Notes under the pieces: model-generated | Told to the model about the DNA's origin: nothing | Databases searched by the model: none | What the model saw: the letters and a program-made list of their open reading frames with translations, nothing else | Translations under genes and position numbers: made by a program | Part shown: piece by piece, positions 16,798 to 25,527 of the stretch | How the letters are laid out: every line of letters begins with the position of its first letter | Numbering within the stretch: the stretch's first letter is position 1 | NCBI GenBank assembly: GCA_029260455.1 | Contig: JAJDDF010000006.1 | Coordinates: forward strand, 372,001-436,000 | Source of the DNA: Phycisphaerales bacterium | GTDB lineage: Bacteria > Planctomycetota > Phycisphaerae > Phycisphaerales > UBA1924 | DNA: 64,000 nt | Direction: 5' to 3'

Positions 16798-17226
16798 ATG
16801 ATGCGGACGGCAACAAGAATTGGCGCCGTGAGTATTGGTGCGCTTCTTCTGGGAACGTTGAGTGGCTGCGACTCAAGGCCGCAACAAAGCGCTAGGGATG
16901 TCAAAACGGCGTTTGCCGTCCGGGCCCGGGACAATGAGATTCCCTTTGGCACATCGGGCACCCTCAAGGCGGGCAGGATCGATCTAAAGACGCTTCAATT
17001 GCTCGACGTGCGGTTTGATAATGGTGATGCGCTGCTGATGCACGCGGAACGCGCAGAAATCATCGTCAGTGTTGAAAAGGACACGATGATGCTGCGGTTC
17101 TTCAATGTCCTTGCGGTGATGCCTGAGAGCGAGGACGGCGCAGGCGACGGCATGATCCGCGAAGAAGCGGTGCTTGCAAGCTCGCCATGGAAACTCGATA
17201 TCGACGTGGTGGCAGAAGCGCGATAA
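16798..17226 (+). CDS. lipoprotein of unknown function
   Basis: About 142 residues with a lipoprotein signal (RTATRIGAVSIGALLLGTLSGC; the Cys is near residue 24). The mature part has a run of alternating hydrophobic strands (LKAGRIDLKTLQLLDVRFDNG) and an acidic C-terminal region, suggesting a small beta-rich periplasmic domain. I do not recognise it. The start was placed at the Met pair just before the signal because upstream in-frame starts (GTG 16747, ATG 16771) give an oddly long N-region; none has a good ribosome site. It lies between cysE and the Mrp gene, 81 bases before the latter. Confidence 0.7.
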   Translation: MMRTATRIGAVSIGALLLGTLSGCDSRPQQSARDVKTAFAVRARDNEIPFGTSGTLKAGRIDLKTLQLLDVRFDNGDALLMHAERAEIIVSVEKDTMMLRFFNVLAVMPESEDGAGDGMIREEAVLASSPWKLDIDVVAEAR

Positions 17227-17307
17227 ACACCAGCAGCGATGATCCATTGGCGGGCAGGGTGCTATAGTCGCGCCTCGACTCGTGGGATTACGTTTCTGGA
17301 GGTCATC

Positions 17308-18432
17308 GTGGAGGAGCAGTTCAGCAAAGAGATCATTATGGATGCCCTTGCCGGGGTTATGGCACCGGGCGCGACCATTGATCTGGTGTCCGATGGGTCG
17401 ATCCGCAAAGTCGCAACCTGTGATGGGTATGTGACCGTGGATGTTGCGATGCCGAAAGATGCGGCGCAGCGCGACGCGCTTGAGCGCGCGATTACTCAGA
17501 AATTGCATGAAGCCGCGAAGACTTCTGGGGCGGCGATCAAGCAGCTCAAGGTCATGTTTGTTACGGAACCGGAGAACCCCTCCCCCCAGCCCCCTCCCAG
17601 AGGAAGTGGGAGTGAAGACACGTCGGCGATGCTTCCGGGGGTAAAGCGCATCATCGCGGTGGGCGCTGGCAAGGGCGGCGTGGGCAAGAGCACGATTTCA
17701 GTGAACCTTGCGGTTGCCCTTGCGCGGCAGGGGCATTCGGTGGGCATTCTTGATGCAGATATTTATGGGCCGTCATTGCCGACGCTGCTTGGTCTTGATG
17801 GGCTTGAGCCAACGATGCATGACAACCGGCTGCAAGTGTTTTATGTGCACGGCGTGAAAGCGATGACGATCGGGAAACTTGTTGACCCGGAGAAGCCGTT
17901 GATCTGGCGCGGGCCGATGGCGCACGGCGCGTTCAAACAACTTGCTGAGCAAACTGACTGGGGCGAACTGGATTACCTGATCATTGATTTGCCGCCCGGC
18001 ACAGGCGATGTGCCTTTGACGATGGCGCAGATGTTGAAGATGACCGGGGCGGTGGTGGTGTGTACGCCGCAGAAAGTGGCGCGGGATGATGCGATTCGTG
18101 CGGTGCGCATGTTCCAGCAGTTGAAGATTGACGTGCTCGGCATTGTCGAGAATATGAGTGTTTTTGTTGGTGATGATGGCAAGGAATATGACATTTTCGG
18201 TCGCGGCGGGGCTGAACTGATGGCGCAGCGTCTGGGGTTGCCCTTCCTCGGCGCGGTGCCTTTGACAATGTCACTTCGGCAGCACTCTGATGCGGGCACA
18301 CCGCTCAAGAACTTTGCCAAAAGTGATGCGACAAAGCCAGCGCTCGAGAACATGGCGAAACAGATTGAAATGCAAGCTGATCTGGCGCAGGGGCGCGTTG
18401 GCGCGCAAGGGCCGAAGCTTGTGGTGAACTAA
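17308..18432 (+). CDS. Mrp/ApbC-type P-loop ATPase lacking the usual CxxC
   Basis: Mrp/ApbC proteins are dimeric ATPases that carry and pass on iron-sulfur clusters. A small N-terminal DUF59-like domain (residues 1-80) is followed by a Pro-rich linker and the deviant Walker A GKGGVGKSTISV, then DADIYGPSLP, WRGPMAHGA and LIIDLPPGTGD, all typical. The place where most bacterial members have CxxC (after ENMS) reads VFVGDDGKEYDIFG, so both cluster-ligand cysteines are missing. The GTG start follows TGGAGG by 5 bases; a longer ATG form has no such site. The linker is encoded by a CCCCTCCCCCCAGCCCCCTC-type stretch that looks repeat-derived. Convergent with the NYN gene. Confidence 0.9.
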   Translation: MEEQFSKEIIMDALAGVMAPGATIDLVSDGSIRKVATCDGYVTVDVAMPKDAAQRDALERAITQKLHEAAKTSGAAIKQLKVMFVTEPENPSPQPPPRGSGSEDTSAMLPGVKRIIAVGAGKGGVGKSTISVNLAVALARQGHSVGILDADIYGPSLPTLLGLDGLEPTMHDNRLQVFYVHGVKAMTIGKLVDPEKPLIWRGPMAHGAFKQLAEQTDWGELDYLIIDLPPGTGDVPLTMAQMLKMTGAVVVCTPQKVARDDAIRAVRMFQQLKIDVLGIVENMSVFVGDDGKEYDIFGRGGAELMAQRLGLPFLGAVPLTMSLRQHSDAGTPLKNFAKSDATKPALENMAKQIEMQADLAQGRVGAQGPKLVVN

Positions 18433-18440
18433 TTCACCAC
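18421..18440. terminator. perfect inverted repeat containing both stop codons of convergent genes
   Basis: GTGGTGAA and TTCACCAC form an 8-bp perfect stem around CTAA. The TAA of the Mrp gene lies in loop plus arm, and the stop of the NYN gene lies in the right arm. No T run follows on either strand, so termination is only suggested. Confidence 0.45.
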
Positions 18441-19132
18441 GACGTTGGCTTGTGCAACTCAGCACCTGCAACTGTAATTGGATTGGGTAACTGAAACTTT
18501 GGCAGCATGACAGCAGGAAAATGCCTGGCTTCATCTGCCGCCGCTTTCATGTCTGTTGCATTGCGAAACCGACTCTTGTCTCCCGGAATATACACAACAA
18601 TTTTTGTCTTCTCACTCCGCATACGAACCAAATTGATTGCAGGGATGAGATCGCTGTCTCCCGAAACGAGAATCATTTTTTCTGGTTTGATGCGGTATGC
18701 ATCATCGATCATAGACAGCGCAATGTTGACATCTGTTTCTTTTTCTTCAAACGAGCGAAATGATCGGTCTCCGGTGTGCCCACACGCTCGAACTCGGCAA
18801 TGCAGGGTCTTTCTTTTGAATCGACCTTCAATAACGTTCATCAAGGGACTGCCACCAAGGGCACGGATGTAGACTTTGTGACGTTTGCCGCTGTCGTCGG
18901 GCCAAAACGCTGTGAAGTACTTGATTGAGACAATCTCATCCGCCTGACGAAGTGCAACAAACAGTCTCTGCAAATCAAGCCATTTGCACCTTGAATACTG
19001 CCCATGCTGAAGCAACCCGTGATACAGGTTGAACCCATCTATGTAGACACGGCTTGTGGGCGATGAGGAGTCATATAATAAAATGGCCGGCCATATAGGC
19101 CGGCTCACCGGCGTCTCAGCCGGGGGGTACAT
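18434..19132 (-). CDS. NYN-domain (LabA/DUF88) RNase-like protein
   Basis: NYN domains are PIN-like nuclease folds that usually cut RNA with a metal ion. Acidic residues are in place: VYIDGFNLYHG (first Asp), EKETDVNIALSMIDDA (second) and LVSGDSDLIPAI (third). The fold ends with FRNATDMKA. The first 28 residues are odd, and their DNA contains a strong GC hairpin followed by a T-rich stretch, so the real start is probably downstream of 19132, for example the GTG at 19108 or an unusual codon close to RVYID. A promoter-like pair upstream would start transcription at about this ATG. Confidence 0.85.
   Translation of the reverse strand: MYPPAETPVSRPIWPAILLYDSSSPTSRVYIDGFNLYHGLLQHGQYSRCKWLDLQRLFVALRQADEIVSIKYFTAFWPDDSGKRHKVYIRALGGSPLMNVIEGRFKRKTLHCRVRACGHTGDRSFRSFEEKETDVNIALSMIDDAYRIKPEKMILVSGDSDLIPAINLVRMRSEKTKIVVYIPGDKSRFRNATDMKAAADEARHFPAVMLPKFQLPNPITVAGAELHKPTSW
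19086..19104 (-). terminator. GC hairpin in the 5' part of the NYN gene
   Basis: GCCGGCC and GGCCGGC pair perfectly over 7 bp around TATAT. On the minus strand it is followed by CATTTTATTATAT. In form it is close to an attenuator or terminator, but it lies inside the annotated N-terminus of the NYN gene. Confidence 0.4.
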
Positions 19133-19136
19133 CTAT

Positions 19137-19165
19137 AGTATCGCCACGGATATCATGCTTGTCCA
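19137..19165 (-). promoter_or_regulatory. candidate promoter of the NYN gene
   Basis: On the minus strand TGGACA (5 of 6 to TTGACA), a 17-base spacer and GATACT (4 of 6 to TATAAT). Transcription would begin near 19130, at or just after the first ATG, so the transcript would be leaderless or use a later start. Confidence 0.4.
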
Positions 19166-19225
19166 CTCGGTAATTTGGCAAAGATGAGAAACCATGACTC
19201 CAATGCATGAAAGGCATTTACAGCT

Positions 19226-20497
19226 TCAAAAACCAGATTTGGATCGTGGCACATCACCTGCCTGTGCATCTTCTGGCGCAGGCAAGCTCTGAAGATCATT
19301 CACGATCGATTCGACGCGCCGAGGAGACGCCAATTCTTTGTTGGAGGCTGCCCCGGCATCATCGAAGCGTTTCAGCGTCGGCATGAGCCTTGCATCGATT
19401 GAACCAGCGAGTTTGTTGTAGGCTGCGGTCGTTCTTTGCAATCCTTTGCCGACGTCGTCGACATATTCGAGAACTTTGGCGGCGCGTTCGTGAAACTGTT
19501 TACCAAGTGCGAGCAGTTCTTCTGCCTGCTCGGTGATTGATTGTTCGCGCCATCCAACCCAGACAGCGCGAAGCAGACCAATCAATGACGCGGGGCTTGC
19601 GAGAAGAACCTTGTTTTGGGCGGCGATATCAAGCAACTCGGGTTCATACTGCATGGCAGCATCAAGAAACTGATCGCCCGGAATGAACATCACAACCAGA
19701 TCGAGCGTGTCCTTGTGACTGTTCCAATATTCTTTTTTTGCAAGTGCTTTGGCCTGATCCAAGACGCCTTTCGCATAGGCCTTGAGATGTGTTTCTGCTT
19801 CATTTGGAGATTCAATGGCCGCGAGGTAGTGGGCCGTGTTGTTCTTGGCATCAATAACGATGTGCCGATTGTTGGGAAGATGCACGACGCAATCGGGGCG
19901 CAGCGCTCTCCCTTCATCATCGTGTGATGTGGATTGCGTAGTGAAATCACAATACTTGCGCATGCCCGCAAGTTCTATGACGCGGAGCAGTTGGACTTCA
20001 CCGTATCGCCCCCGAACCTCCGGCTTGCGCAAGGCGTTGACAAGCGTTCCTGTTTCCTGACGAAGCTGTTGTGTTGCAACCTGCGAAGCACGGAGCATTT
20101 CTTTGAAAGTACCCTCTGAAGTCTTGCGATCCCCTTCGATGCGCGTGTTCGCTTCCTTCAGTTCCTTGAGCGTATCTGCAACGGGTTTCAGCTGGCTCGT
20201 AAGCCGCTGATCCGTCTGGGTGCGCACCGTTTCGCTTGTTGATTTGATTGCTTCGTTGGCTGAGACTTTGAATGCATTGCGCAGGGCCTCGTCACGTTCT
20301 GCGAGATGCGCTTTGAGTTGTGTCGAATATGTTTCGTGAGCCTGATCCTGGGCCTCAAGTTTGGCACGAAGCGCAACGGCATCCTGCTCGGCTGAGATTG
20401 CCTGCTGAGATGCCATGCGCCATTGCCGAGCCAGCCATAACAGTGTGCCTAGCGCAGCAAAAAACAAAATGCTCAATATGACAAGTGCTGCCTGCAT
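19226..20497 (-). CDS. rmuC: RmuC-family protein
   Basis: RmuC proteins limit rearrangements at inverted repeats and contain a PD-(D/E)XK-like nuclease fold. This one (423 aa) has an N-terminal membrane segment (residues 2-22), a long coiled coil (about 30-130), and the family core RPDCVVHLPNNRHIVIDAK, ATQQLRQETGTLVNALRKPEVRG-type entry and the AVWVGWREQ helix. The acidic Asp and the Asp-Ala-Lys pair of the nuclease motif are present. The start at MQAALVIL is chosen so that the membrane segment is N-terminal; a longer frame would overlap the M16 gene upstream, whose stop lies about 33 bases before this start. Probably co-transcribed with it. Confidence 0.92.
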   Translation of the reverse strand: MQAALVILSILFFAALGTLLWLARQWRMASQQAISAEQDAVALRAKLEAQDQAHETYSTQLKAHLAERDEALRNAFKVSANEAIKSTSETVRTQTDQRLTSQLKPVADTLKELKEANTRIEGDRKTSEGTFKEMLRASQVATQQLRQETGTLVNALRKPEVRGRYGEVQLLRVIELAGMRKYCDFTTQSTSHDDEGRALRPDCVVHLPNNRHIVIDAKNNTAHYLAAIESPNEAETHLKAYAKGVLDQAKALAKKEYWNSHKDTLDLVVMFIPGDQFLDAAMQYEPELLDIAAQNKVLLASPASLIGLLRAVWVGWREQSITEQAEELLALGKQFHERAAKVLEYVDDVGKGLQRTTAAYNKLAGSIDARLMPTLKRFDDAGAASNKELASPRRVESIVNDLQSLPAPEDAQAGDVPRSKSGF

Positions 20498-20529
20498 GAT
20501 TGAGCACAGTGTACCGCGGTAAAGCGGGG

Positions 20530-23439
20530 TCACTCGGCGGCGCGGTCCGGCTTGGGTAAAACGATCGCGGTGAAGCGCTGCGCAGGACGGTCAAAGCGCG
20601 AGAGAAAATCTCGAATGTCTACAGCACGGGACTTGCCGATAAGCGAAAGTGCGCCGGTCAGTGCCTCGAGGGGTTCATCTCTGAGGCGAGCGAGTGCGAG
20701 TTCGCGGGCCCATATGGCAGGGTCATCCAGTCGGGCCCGCCACAGGCCTGAGAGTCGAAGCTTTGCGGCGCGCAGTTCTGCGTGTGTGGGACCAGATCGC
20801 GCAGCATTGTCAAGTTCATTGCGGATTTTTTCTGCGAGCTGACCGGCATTGTGCTGTGCTGATACTGCAACAACCTCGAAGCGTCCCGTTCCTATGTACG
20901 CCTCTGCAGGACGAGATTCGACGCCAATCTTGGGAGTCATGCGCTGCTGATCACGAATGCGCCGAGTGAATCGCTCGGTCAGCACGATCGCGGTGAGTTC
21001 CGCAAGGATGACATCACGAAACGCTGCGCGATCGGGGCCTCGGAACCCGACGGCGACAGCGGCCTGTGCAATGGTGAGGTGCTGATGCGCCTCAACACTA
21101 ATTGGACCCTTGGGCAATTTGAGGTGACGCGCGGCCTGATCCGGCGCCGGGCGAATTGTCCGTTTCACGCTGCCAATGATGGCGGCGGTGCGCTCAATCG
21201 CGACCGCACGATCAATATCACCGACTATTGCAAGATCAATTGCACCCTTTGCCATGACGCGCCGGGCCCATGTGGCAACACGTTTGGATTTCAGTGCGCT
21301 GATTTCTTGCGAATGAAGCGGGGCATGTCGAACATCGCCGGGAGGAAATAATGCCTGCGTGCACAGGCGATCAAGGGCCCCGAGTGGATGGATATCTCGG
21401 ATCGCGACACCCGCAGCGGACAAGGTGCGGTATTCGCGGAATGCTCTGGGATCGGGGGCGGGGTCATCGATAATGCCGCGCATCAATTCGAGCATGGTGT
21501 CAAGGTGCTCAACCGGGGCTTCTGCGACGATACACACTGCATCATCTGCAATGACGCCTCGCACTGTTACGCCGTGCGCGGAAAGTAGTCGGTGAGTTTG
21601 CACGGTCGATCGTCCTGCAACAGCTGGGCGAAACCACACTGTCGACATTGCCTGGGTCAGGCCTTTTGAGAGTTGATCTTCATCGATTCTGCCACCCGAG
21701 ACTGCAAGTGACACCGCGACGCGCCCGGGGGCAGCATCAAGATGGCGAACATGCAGGCGCAGGCCGCCTTGATAGTGAGCTGTAAACACACCGGCCTCGG
21801 CATCCGAAGTGAGGCGTGTGACTCGTCCGGGTGTTTGAGGAATCGGCAGGAGATGGTCGAGCATGGGCTCGGAACGAGCGCGCGATGGATTCTTGGCAAG
21901 CGCTTTGCGCATGCGTTTGCCAAGCCTAGTGTCATCTTTGGCTTCGGGATTCGCCGTGACCACCAGATAGCCGCACCGCGCCGGATCCAGTCGATCACGA
22001 ATGGCGTCCGCGAGCTGATCATTGGTAATACCGGGCATAATCTGGCTGGCGAGGGCGGCTTCCTGCGCGATCGACATCGGCGTGTCGCCCCGCGCAAACT
22101 GATCCGCAAGTCGATCTGCAAGGACGGTTGCATTTGAATCTGCTTCCGCCGCTGCACGCTGTAATGATGCGAGCAGGCGCGCCTTGGTCGCCGCAATTAA
22201 TTGTTCATCAAAGCCGTGCTTGATCGCTCGGCGAAGTTCGACAATCGCACGATCGGTGAGCCTCGGCCATGATGCCTCCGGGCCCATCAGGACAATGGAG
22301 GACGCCCGGAGCGTGTCGGCTTCGTCAATAGAAAAAGCGGCGCCCGCGCGCACAGGTATTTCCGCATTTTGTGCAAGTTCTGCGATGCGATCTGTCATGG
22401 CAGCAAATGCGAGACGATCAACAAGTTTGTCCCGCGCATCCTCCGTCGTGGTGATCGCCGCCACCGCGGGTGTGAAGGACACCAGTTGCACGATGTCCTT
22501 GATCAATCCCGGGTCGTGTTCTATTGCAACCACCGGGCCCTTGGGGATTGGAATTCTTGGGTCCGGCGCTTCCACCGCGAGCGCCGCAGGCAACGGTGAA
22601 AAAATTATTTCGATCTCTTTTTCAAACGCGACCGGGTCAGGTGCACCCGCGATAATCAACGTTGCATTCGTAGGAAGAAAGTGTCGACGGATGAACGCTG
22701 AGACTTCATCGGCGGGCGTAGATTCAATATCTGGCACATCGCGAGAAGGACGCTGGGCGATGCGAGACTCGGGAATGAGCACGGGAAGCGCGCGCGCCGA
22801 CAGACGTGTTGATGTATTTGAACTGGCCGCGTCTGCGTCGACGATTAATCTGGCTTGCCGCTTGACGTTGTCATCGGACACCACTGGACCAGCGCCTGGA
22901 TCGATCAATGATGCAAGATAGTCAAGAATGGGACGCACATCCGGAGGAGGGTCCGCGTGCGGGACATCGAGACGGACAATCGTGCGACCAAATGACACCG
23001 ATGTCTTGATGTCTGTCGCTGCGCTCAAGCCGAATTGTTCCAGAAGCTCTGCCAACTGTGCTGTGTTGATTGTTGATGTGCCGCGTGCGGCGAGGCCGCC
23101 GGCAATGCGAGCAGCCCCACGCTGTGCATCGGTTTCGTGCAGAGAACCCGCTTTGATCTGCAGCAGGATCGACCACGCGTAGGCGGGGTCATCACTTGAA
23201 CGAATTGCGTACCGAAATCCGTTGTCGAGTTCTCCGGTCACCAGCGCGGGATCTGTCGCAAGGGGCTGGGCGAGTGCGCACGGCATCACGCGGATCGCGA
23301 TCACTGCAACACATAGAACAACACACTTGATCGGGCTGAAGGTCAGGGGAGTTCTCTCACAAACTGTTCTGATGCTTTCGTGCGATTCGGACGCTGAGGG
23401 TAGCCTGCAAGCGGCGGCACCGGCGGGGGCAAAATACAT
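20530..23439 (-). CDS. M16 (insulinase-like) peptidase with degenerate active site
   Basis: A 969-residue protein with the two-lobed M16 layout. The first lobe starts LDNGFRYAIRSSD and the second at about residue 540 (QGGLRLHVRHLD). A hydrophobic N-terminal segment (about residues 40-57, ending ALAQP) probably directs export. Where active M16 enzymes have HxxEH, the first lobe reads TDAQRGAARIAGG and the second DEDQLSKGLTQAMS, so the zinc site is gone in both. It is therefore more likely a non-catalytic chaperone or binding protein than a protease, unless a partner subunit supplies the active site. The first 30 residues and start are uncertain. Upstream of rmuC. Confidence 0.85.
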   Translation of the reverse strand: MYFAPAGAAACRLPSASESHESIRTVCERTPLTFSPIKCVVLCVAVIAIRVMPCALAQPLATDPALVTGELDNGFRYAIRSSDDPAYAWSILLQIKAGSLHETDAQRGAARIAGGLAARGTSTINTAQLAELLEQFGLSAATDIKTSVSFGRTIVRLDVPHADPPPDVRPILDYLASLIDPGAGPVVSDDNVKRQARLIVDADAASSNTSTRLSARALPVLIPESRIAQRPSRDVPDIESTPADEVSAFIRRHFLPTNATLIIAGAPDPVAFEKEIEIIFSPLPAALAVEAPDPRIPIPKGPVVAIEHDPGLIKDIVQLVSFTPAVAAITTTEDARDKLVDRLAFAAMTDRIAELAQNAEIPVRAGAAFSIDEADTLRASSIVLMGPEASWPRLTDRAIVELRRAIKHGFDEQLIAATKARLLASLQRAAAEADSNATVLADRLADQFARGDTPMSIAQEAALASQIMPGITNDQLADAIRDRLDPARCGYLVVTANPEAKDDTRLGKRMRKALAKNPSRARSEPMLDHLLPIPQTPGRVTRLTSDAEAGVFTAHYQGGLRLHVRHLDAAPGRVAVSLAVSGGRIDEDQLSKGLTQAMSTVWFRPAVAGRSTVQTHRLLSAHGVTVRGVIADDAVCIVAEAPVEHLDTMLELMRGIIDDPAPDPRAFREYRTLSAAGVAIRDIHPLGALDRLCTQALFPPGDVRHAPLHSQEISALKSKRVATWARRVMAKGAIDLAIVGDIDRAVAIERTAAIIGSVKRTIRPAPDQAARHLKLPKGPISVEAHQHLTIAQAAVAVGFRGPDRAAFRDVILAELTAIVLTERFTRRIRDQQRMTPKIGVESRPAEAYIGTGRFEVVAVSAQHNAGQLAEKIRNELDNAARSGPTHAELRAAKLRLSGLWRARLDDPAIWARELALARLRDEPLEALTGALSLIGKSRAVDIRDFLSRFDRPAQRFTAIVLPKPDRAAE

Positions 23440-23550
23440 TGCTCATTTTCCCACCACTTGCCTGTGCCCGGGATACCCGTGGCATGGCAATTGGTTGCTG
23501 GAGAGCCCTCGAGGCCCGAGAACACATGGCCTGCGGGCGAAGGGGCAGCC

Positions 23551-24393
23551 ATGGAAACCGCAACTGTGTACCTTTCGCCCATGGATGAGACTCCGAGCAC
23601 CATGGATTCTGCAAGTGCACCTCTGGCTGACACGCCCGCCCGACTGAGCATGTTGGCGATGGGGTCATTGACACTTGCGCTCATCGCACTTGTGGGCGGG
23701 TGTGGATCGATGGCGCTTGCGATGATGGTCACGCCGGGTGCGGTGGTCGCGGTGATGGCAGCCCCGCTGCTCGGGCTCATCGCTCTGGTGATGGGTTTCC
23801 TGTCGCTGCGCCGCATTGAACGATCGCAGGGAGAACTGCTCGGGCGTCCTGCGGGGCTTGCGGGTCTGTTTCTGGGGTTGATTGCAGCATCGGTGATGGG
23901 CTTCATGGCCATGGCAGCGATGTTGCAATTGAGCGGGTCAGCAACACTTGCGCCAGTCACCGCGGAACTGGTGGCCTCTACACAACGGGGCAAGCCCGCA
24001 CAGGCACGCGAGAATCTTTCAGAAACTGCAAATGCTGATCTCACCGGCGCACAACTGGCGGCCTTTGGCGGGGCGACTAGGCGAGCAGGCGGCATTGTGA
24101 CCGGGCATGAGGCGGGGATGAGTCTTCTCTTTGAAGCACAGCGGATCAAAATGCAGTCGCAGGGCAGCACCTCCATGAGCTTCAGTGATGCGCCGCGGCC
24201 GGTGTGGCTCCTTCTCGATGACCAACGGTTCTTTGCGTATGTCTTTTACAATCAGGCTGCGGTGAAGGAAAAGAAAGTGCGCATTGATGACATACTTCTT
24301 TTTACGGGCGTCAATGAAGTGATTGTGTTGCGCGAATTTGGGCCCGCGCAGGTGCTTGCGGACAGCATGGAGTGGGCGATCACAACGCCGTAA
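23551..24393 (+). CDS. membrane protein of unknown function, 280 aa
   Basis: Not recognised. Three hydrophobic segments between residues 32 and 120 (LSMLAMGSLTLALIALVGG, VTPGAVVAVMAAPLLGLIA, AGLAGLFLGLIAASVMGFM), in an arrangement like DUF4190 domains, are followed by a soluble region of about 150 residues with WLLLDDQRFFAYVFYN and ILLFTGVNEVIVLREFG that reads like a small alpha/beta domain. AAGGGG lies 6 bases before the ATG at 23551; longer in-frame starts overlap a GC-rich palindromic stretch. It is divergent from the M16 gene and convergent with the LptG-like gene. Confidence 0.72.
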   Translation: METATVYLSPMDETPSTMDSASAPLADTPARLSMLAMGSLTLALIALVGGCGSMALAMMVTPGAVVAVMAAPLLGLIALVMGFLSLRRIERSQGELLGRPAGLAGLFLGLIAASVMGFMAMAAMLQLSGSATLAPVTAELVASTQRGKPAQARENLSETANADLTGAQLAAFGGATRRAGGIVTGHEAGMSLLFEAQRIKMQSQGSTSMSFSDAPRPVWLLLDDQRFFAYVFYNQAAVKEKKVRIDDILLFTGVNEVIVLREFGPAQVLADSMEWAITTP

Positions 24394-24408
24394 TGACGGC
24401 GAGCCGTG

Positions 24409-25527
24409 TCAAGTGCGCACGGTCGTAAAGAGCGCCAAGACAACGGGGACCAGAATCAGGGGTGGAAGCGCTGCGCACATCCACATGGGCAACCCGGGCA
24501 GGGTGAGCGCAGATGCCGCAGCAGCGGCGCCAAGGCCAGCAAAGGCGACTGGCGCTGCCTTGAGAGTTGGCGCGAGCATGGGCCGCGGCATGCGCACAAG
24601 AAAACAGGGCAGTGCTGCGGCGAGTGCGACGAAGGTGCTTGCGAGTGCACCAAGGCGTCCCCAGCGGATGCGATCAATGCGACCTTGTTGCTCAGCAGAA
24701 AGCCCGCCGCCCGCGCGCATATCTGACAAACGCCAAAACGACAGGTTGTTCGCCATGTCCTGCAATTGATAGACCTTGATGCGCTGCGGATCGAGCGGCG
24801 TCTTAAAGTGCGTCACCACTTCGCGAGCGGGGGCACGCGAACCTTGCATGACTGTTGATTCATCCAGGCGCAGGCCATTTTCAAGCGCCCACCCATTGTT
24901 CATCCATATGGCACTCTCTGCGGTGGTTGTGGAGACAAGTCGTCCGCGATCATCCCGTTCAAAAATGATGACTTCAGTCAAGGTTTTCGTGACATCGTCA
25001 TAGCTCGCAGCGGAAAGGTTTCTCCCCTCGCCATCGGGCGCAAGGCGCACGCGAAAGGCACCGATGGTGCGTTGCCCAGAGTCGCCCTGATCGCGCGTCA
25101 GCAGGTGAGCCACGCGCGGGACAAGGAACTCCTGATTCACCCCTTGAGCAACGGTGAGGAGGCCCGCGACTGCAAGAAATGGCACTGCGATGCGGTGCAA
25201 GCTGACGCCGCTGGCCAGCATCGCGACGAACTCGCGGTGGCGCACCAGTTGCACACTTGTGAAGCCCATCGCGGCGATGAGCACGACGCCATTGAGGAAG
25301 TTGAAGAGTTGAAGCAGCTTGGGCCACCAGAAATCGCCAATCAATGTGACGGTGAGGAGCGCGGTGCGCACCTGTCCGCCGTCGGGATTGCTTTGCGCCG
25401 CCTGTCTGGCGAAGCGCCCCAGATTGACAAAAACATCGATCGTGATGACGAACCCAAAGAGAATGATGAAGAGCACGATGATGTTCGTGAGATAGAGGCG
25501 CGCGATGTAACGATCGATGATTTTCAT
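24409..25527 (-). CDS. LptF/LptG-family (YjgP/YjgQ) permease, LptG-like
   Basis: Inner-membrane subunit of an LPS-export ABC system: with LptF and the LptB ATPase it extracts LPS and feeds the periplasmic bridge. The first lines (MKIIDRYIARLYLTNIIVLF) are typical of the family. Three N-terminal membrane segments, a periplasmic beta-jellyroll-like region (residues 150-270, with ALENGLRLDESTV) and three C-terminal segments follow. At 372 residues the length is normal. The ATG overlaps the stop of the PAP2 gene (ATGA), implying coupled translation. It is the last gene of the four-gene envelope operon starting at 29613. Calling it LptG and not LptF is by length and position only. Confidence 0.88.
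   Translation of the reverse strand: MKIIDRYIARLYLTNIIVLFIILFGFVITIDVFVNLGRFARQAAQSNPDGGQVRTALLTVTLIGDFWWPKLLQLFNFLNGVVLIAAMGFTSVQLVRHREFVAMLASGVSLHRIAVPFLAVAGLLTVAQGVNQEFLVPRVAHLLTRDQGDSGQRTIGAFRVRLAPDGEGRNLSAASYDDVTKTLTEVIIFERDDRGRLVSTTTAESAIWMNNGWALENGLRLDESTVMQGSRAPAREVVTHFKTPLDPQRIKVYQLQDMANNLSFWRLSDMRAGGGLSAEQQGRIDRIRWGRLGALASTFVALAAALPCFLVRMPRPMLAPTLKAAPVAFAGLGAAAAASALTLPGLPMWMCAALPPLILVPVVLALFTTVRT

Noticed and set aside
17308-18432. Mrp ATPase as the missing ParA
   Set aside because: Motifs ENMS, LPPGTGD and WRGPMAHGA and the DUF59 domain place it in Mrp/ApbC, not in ParA.
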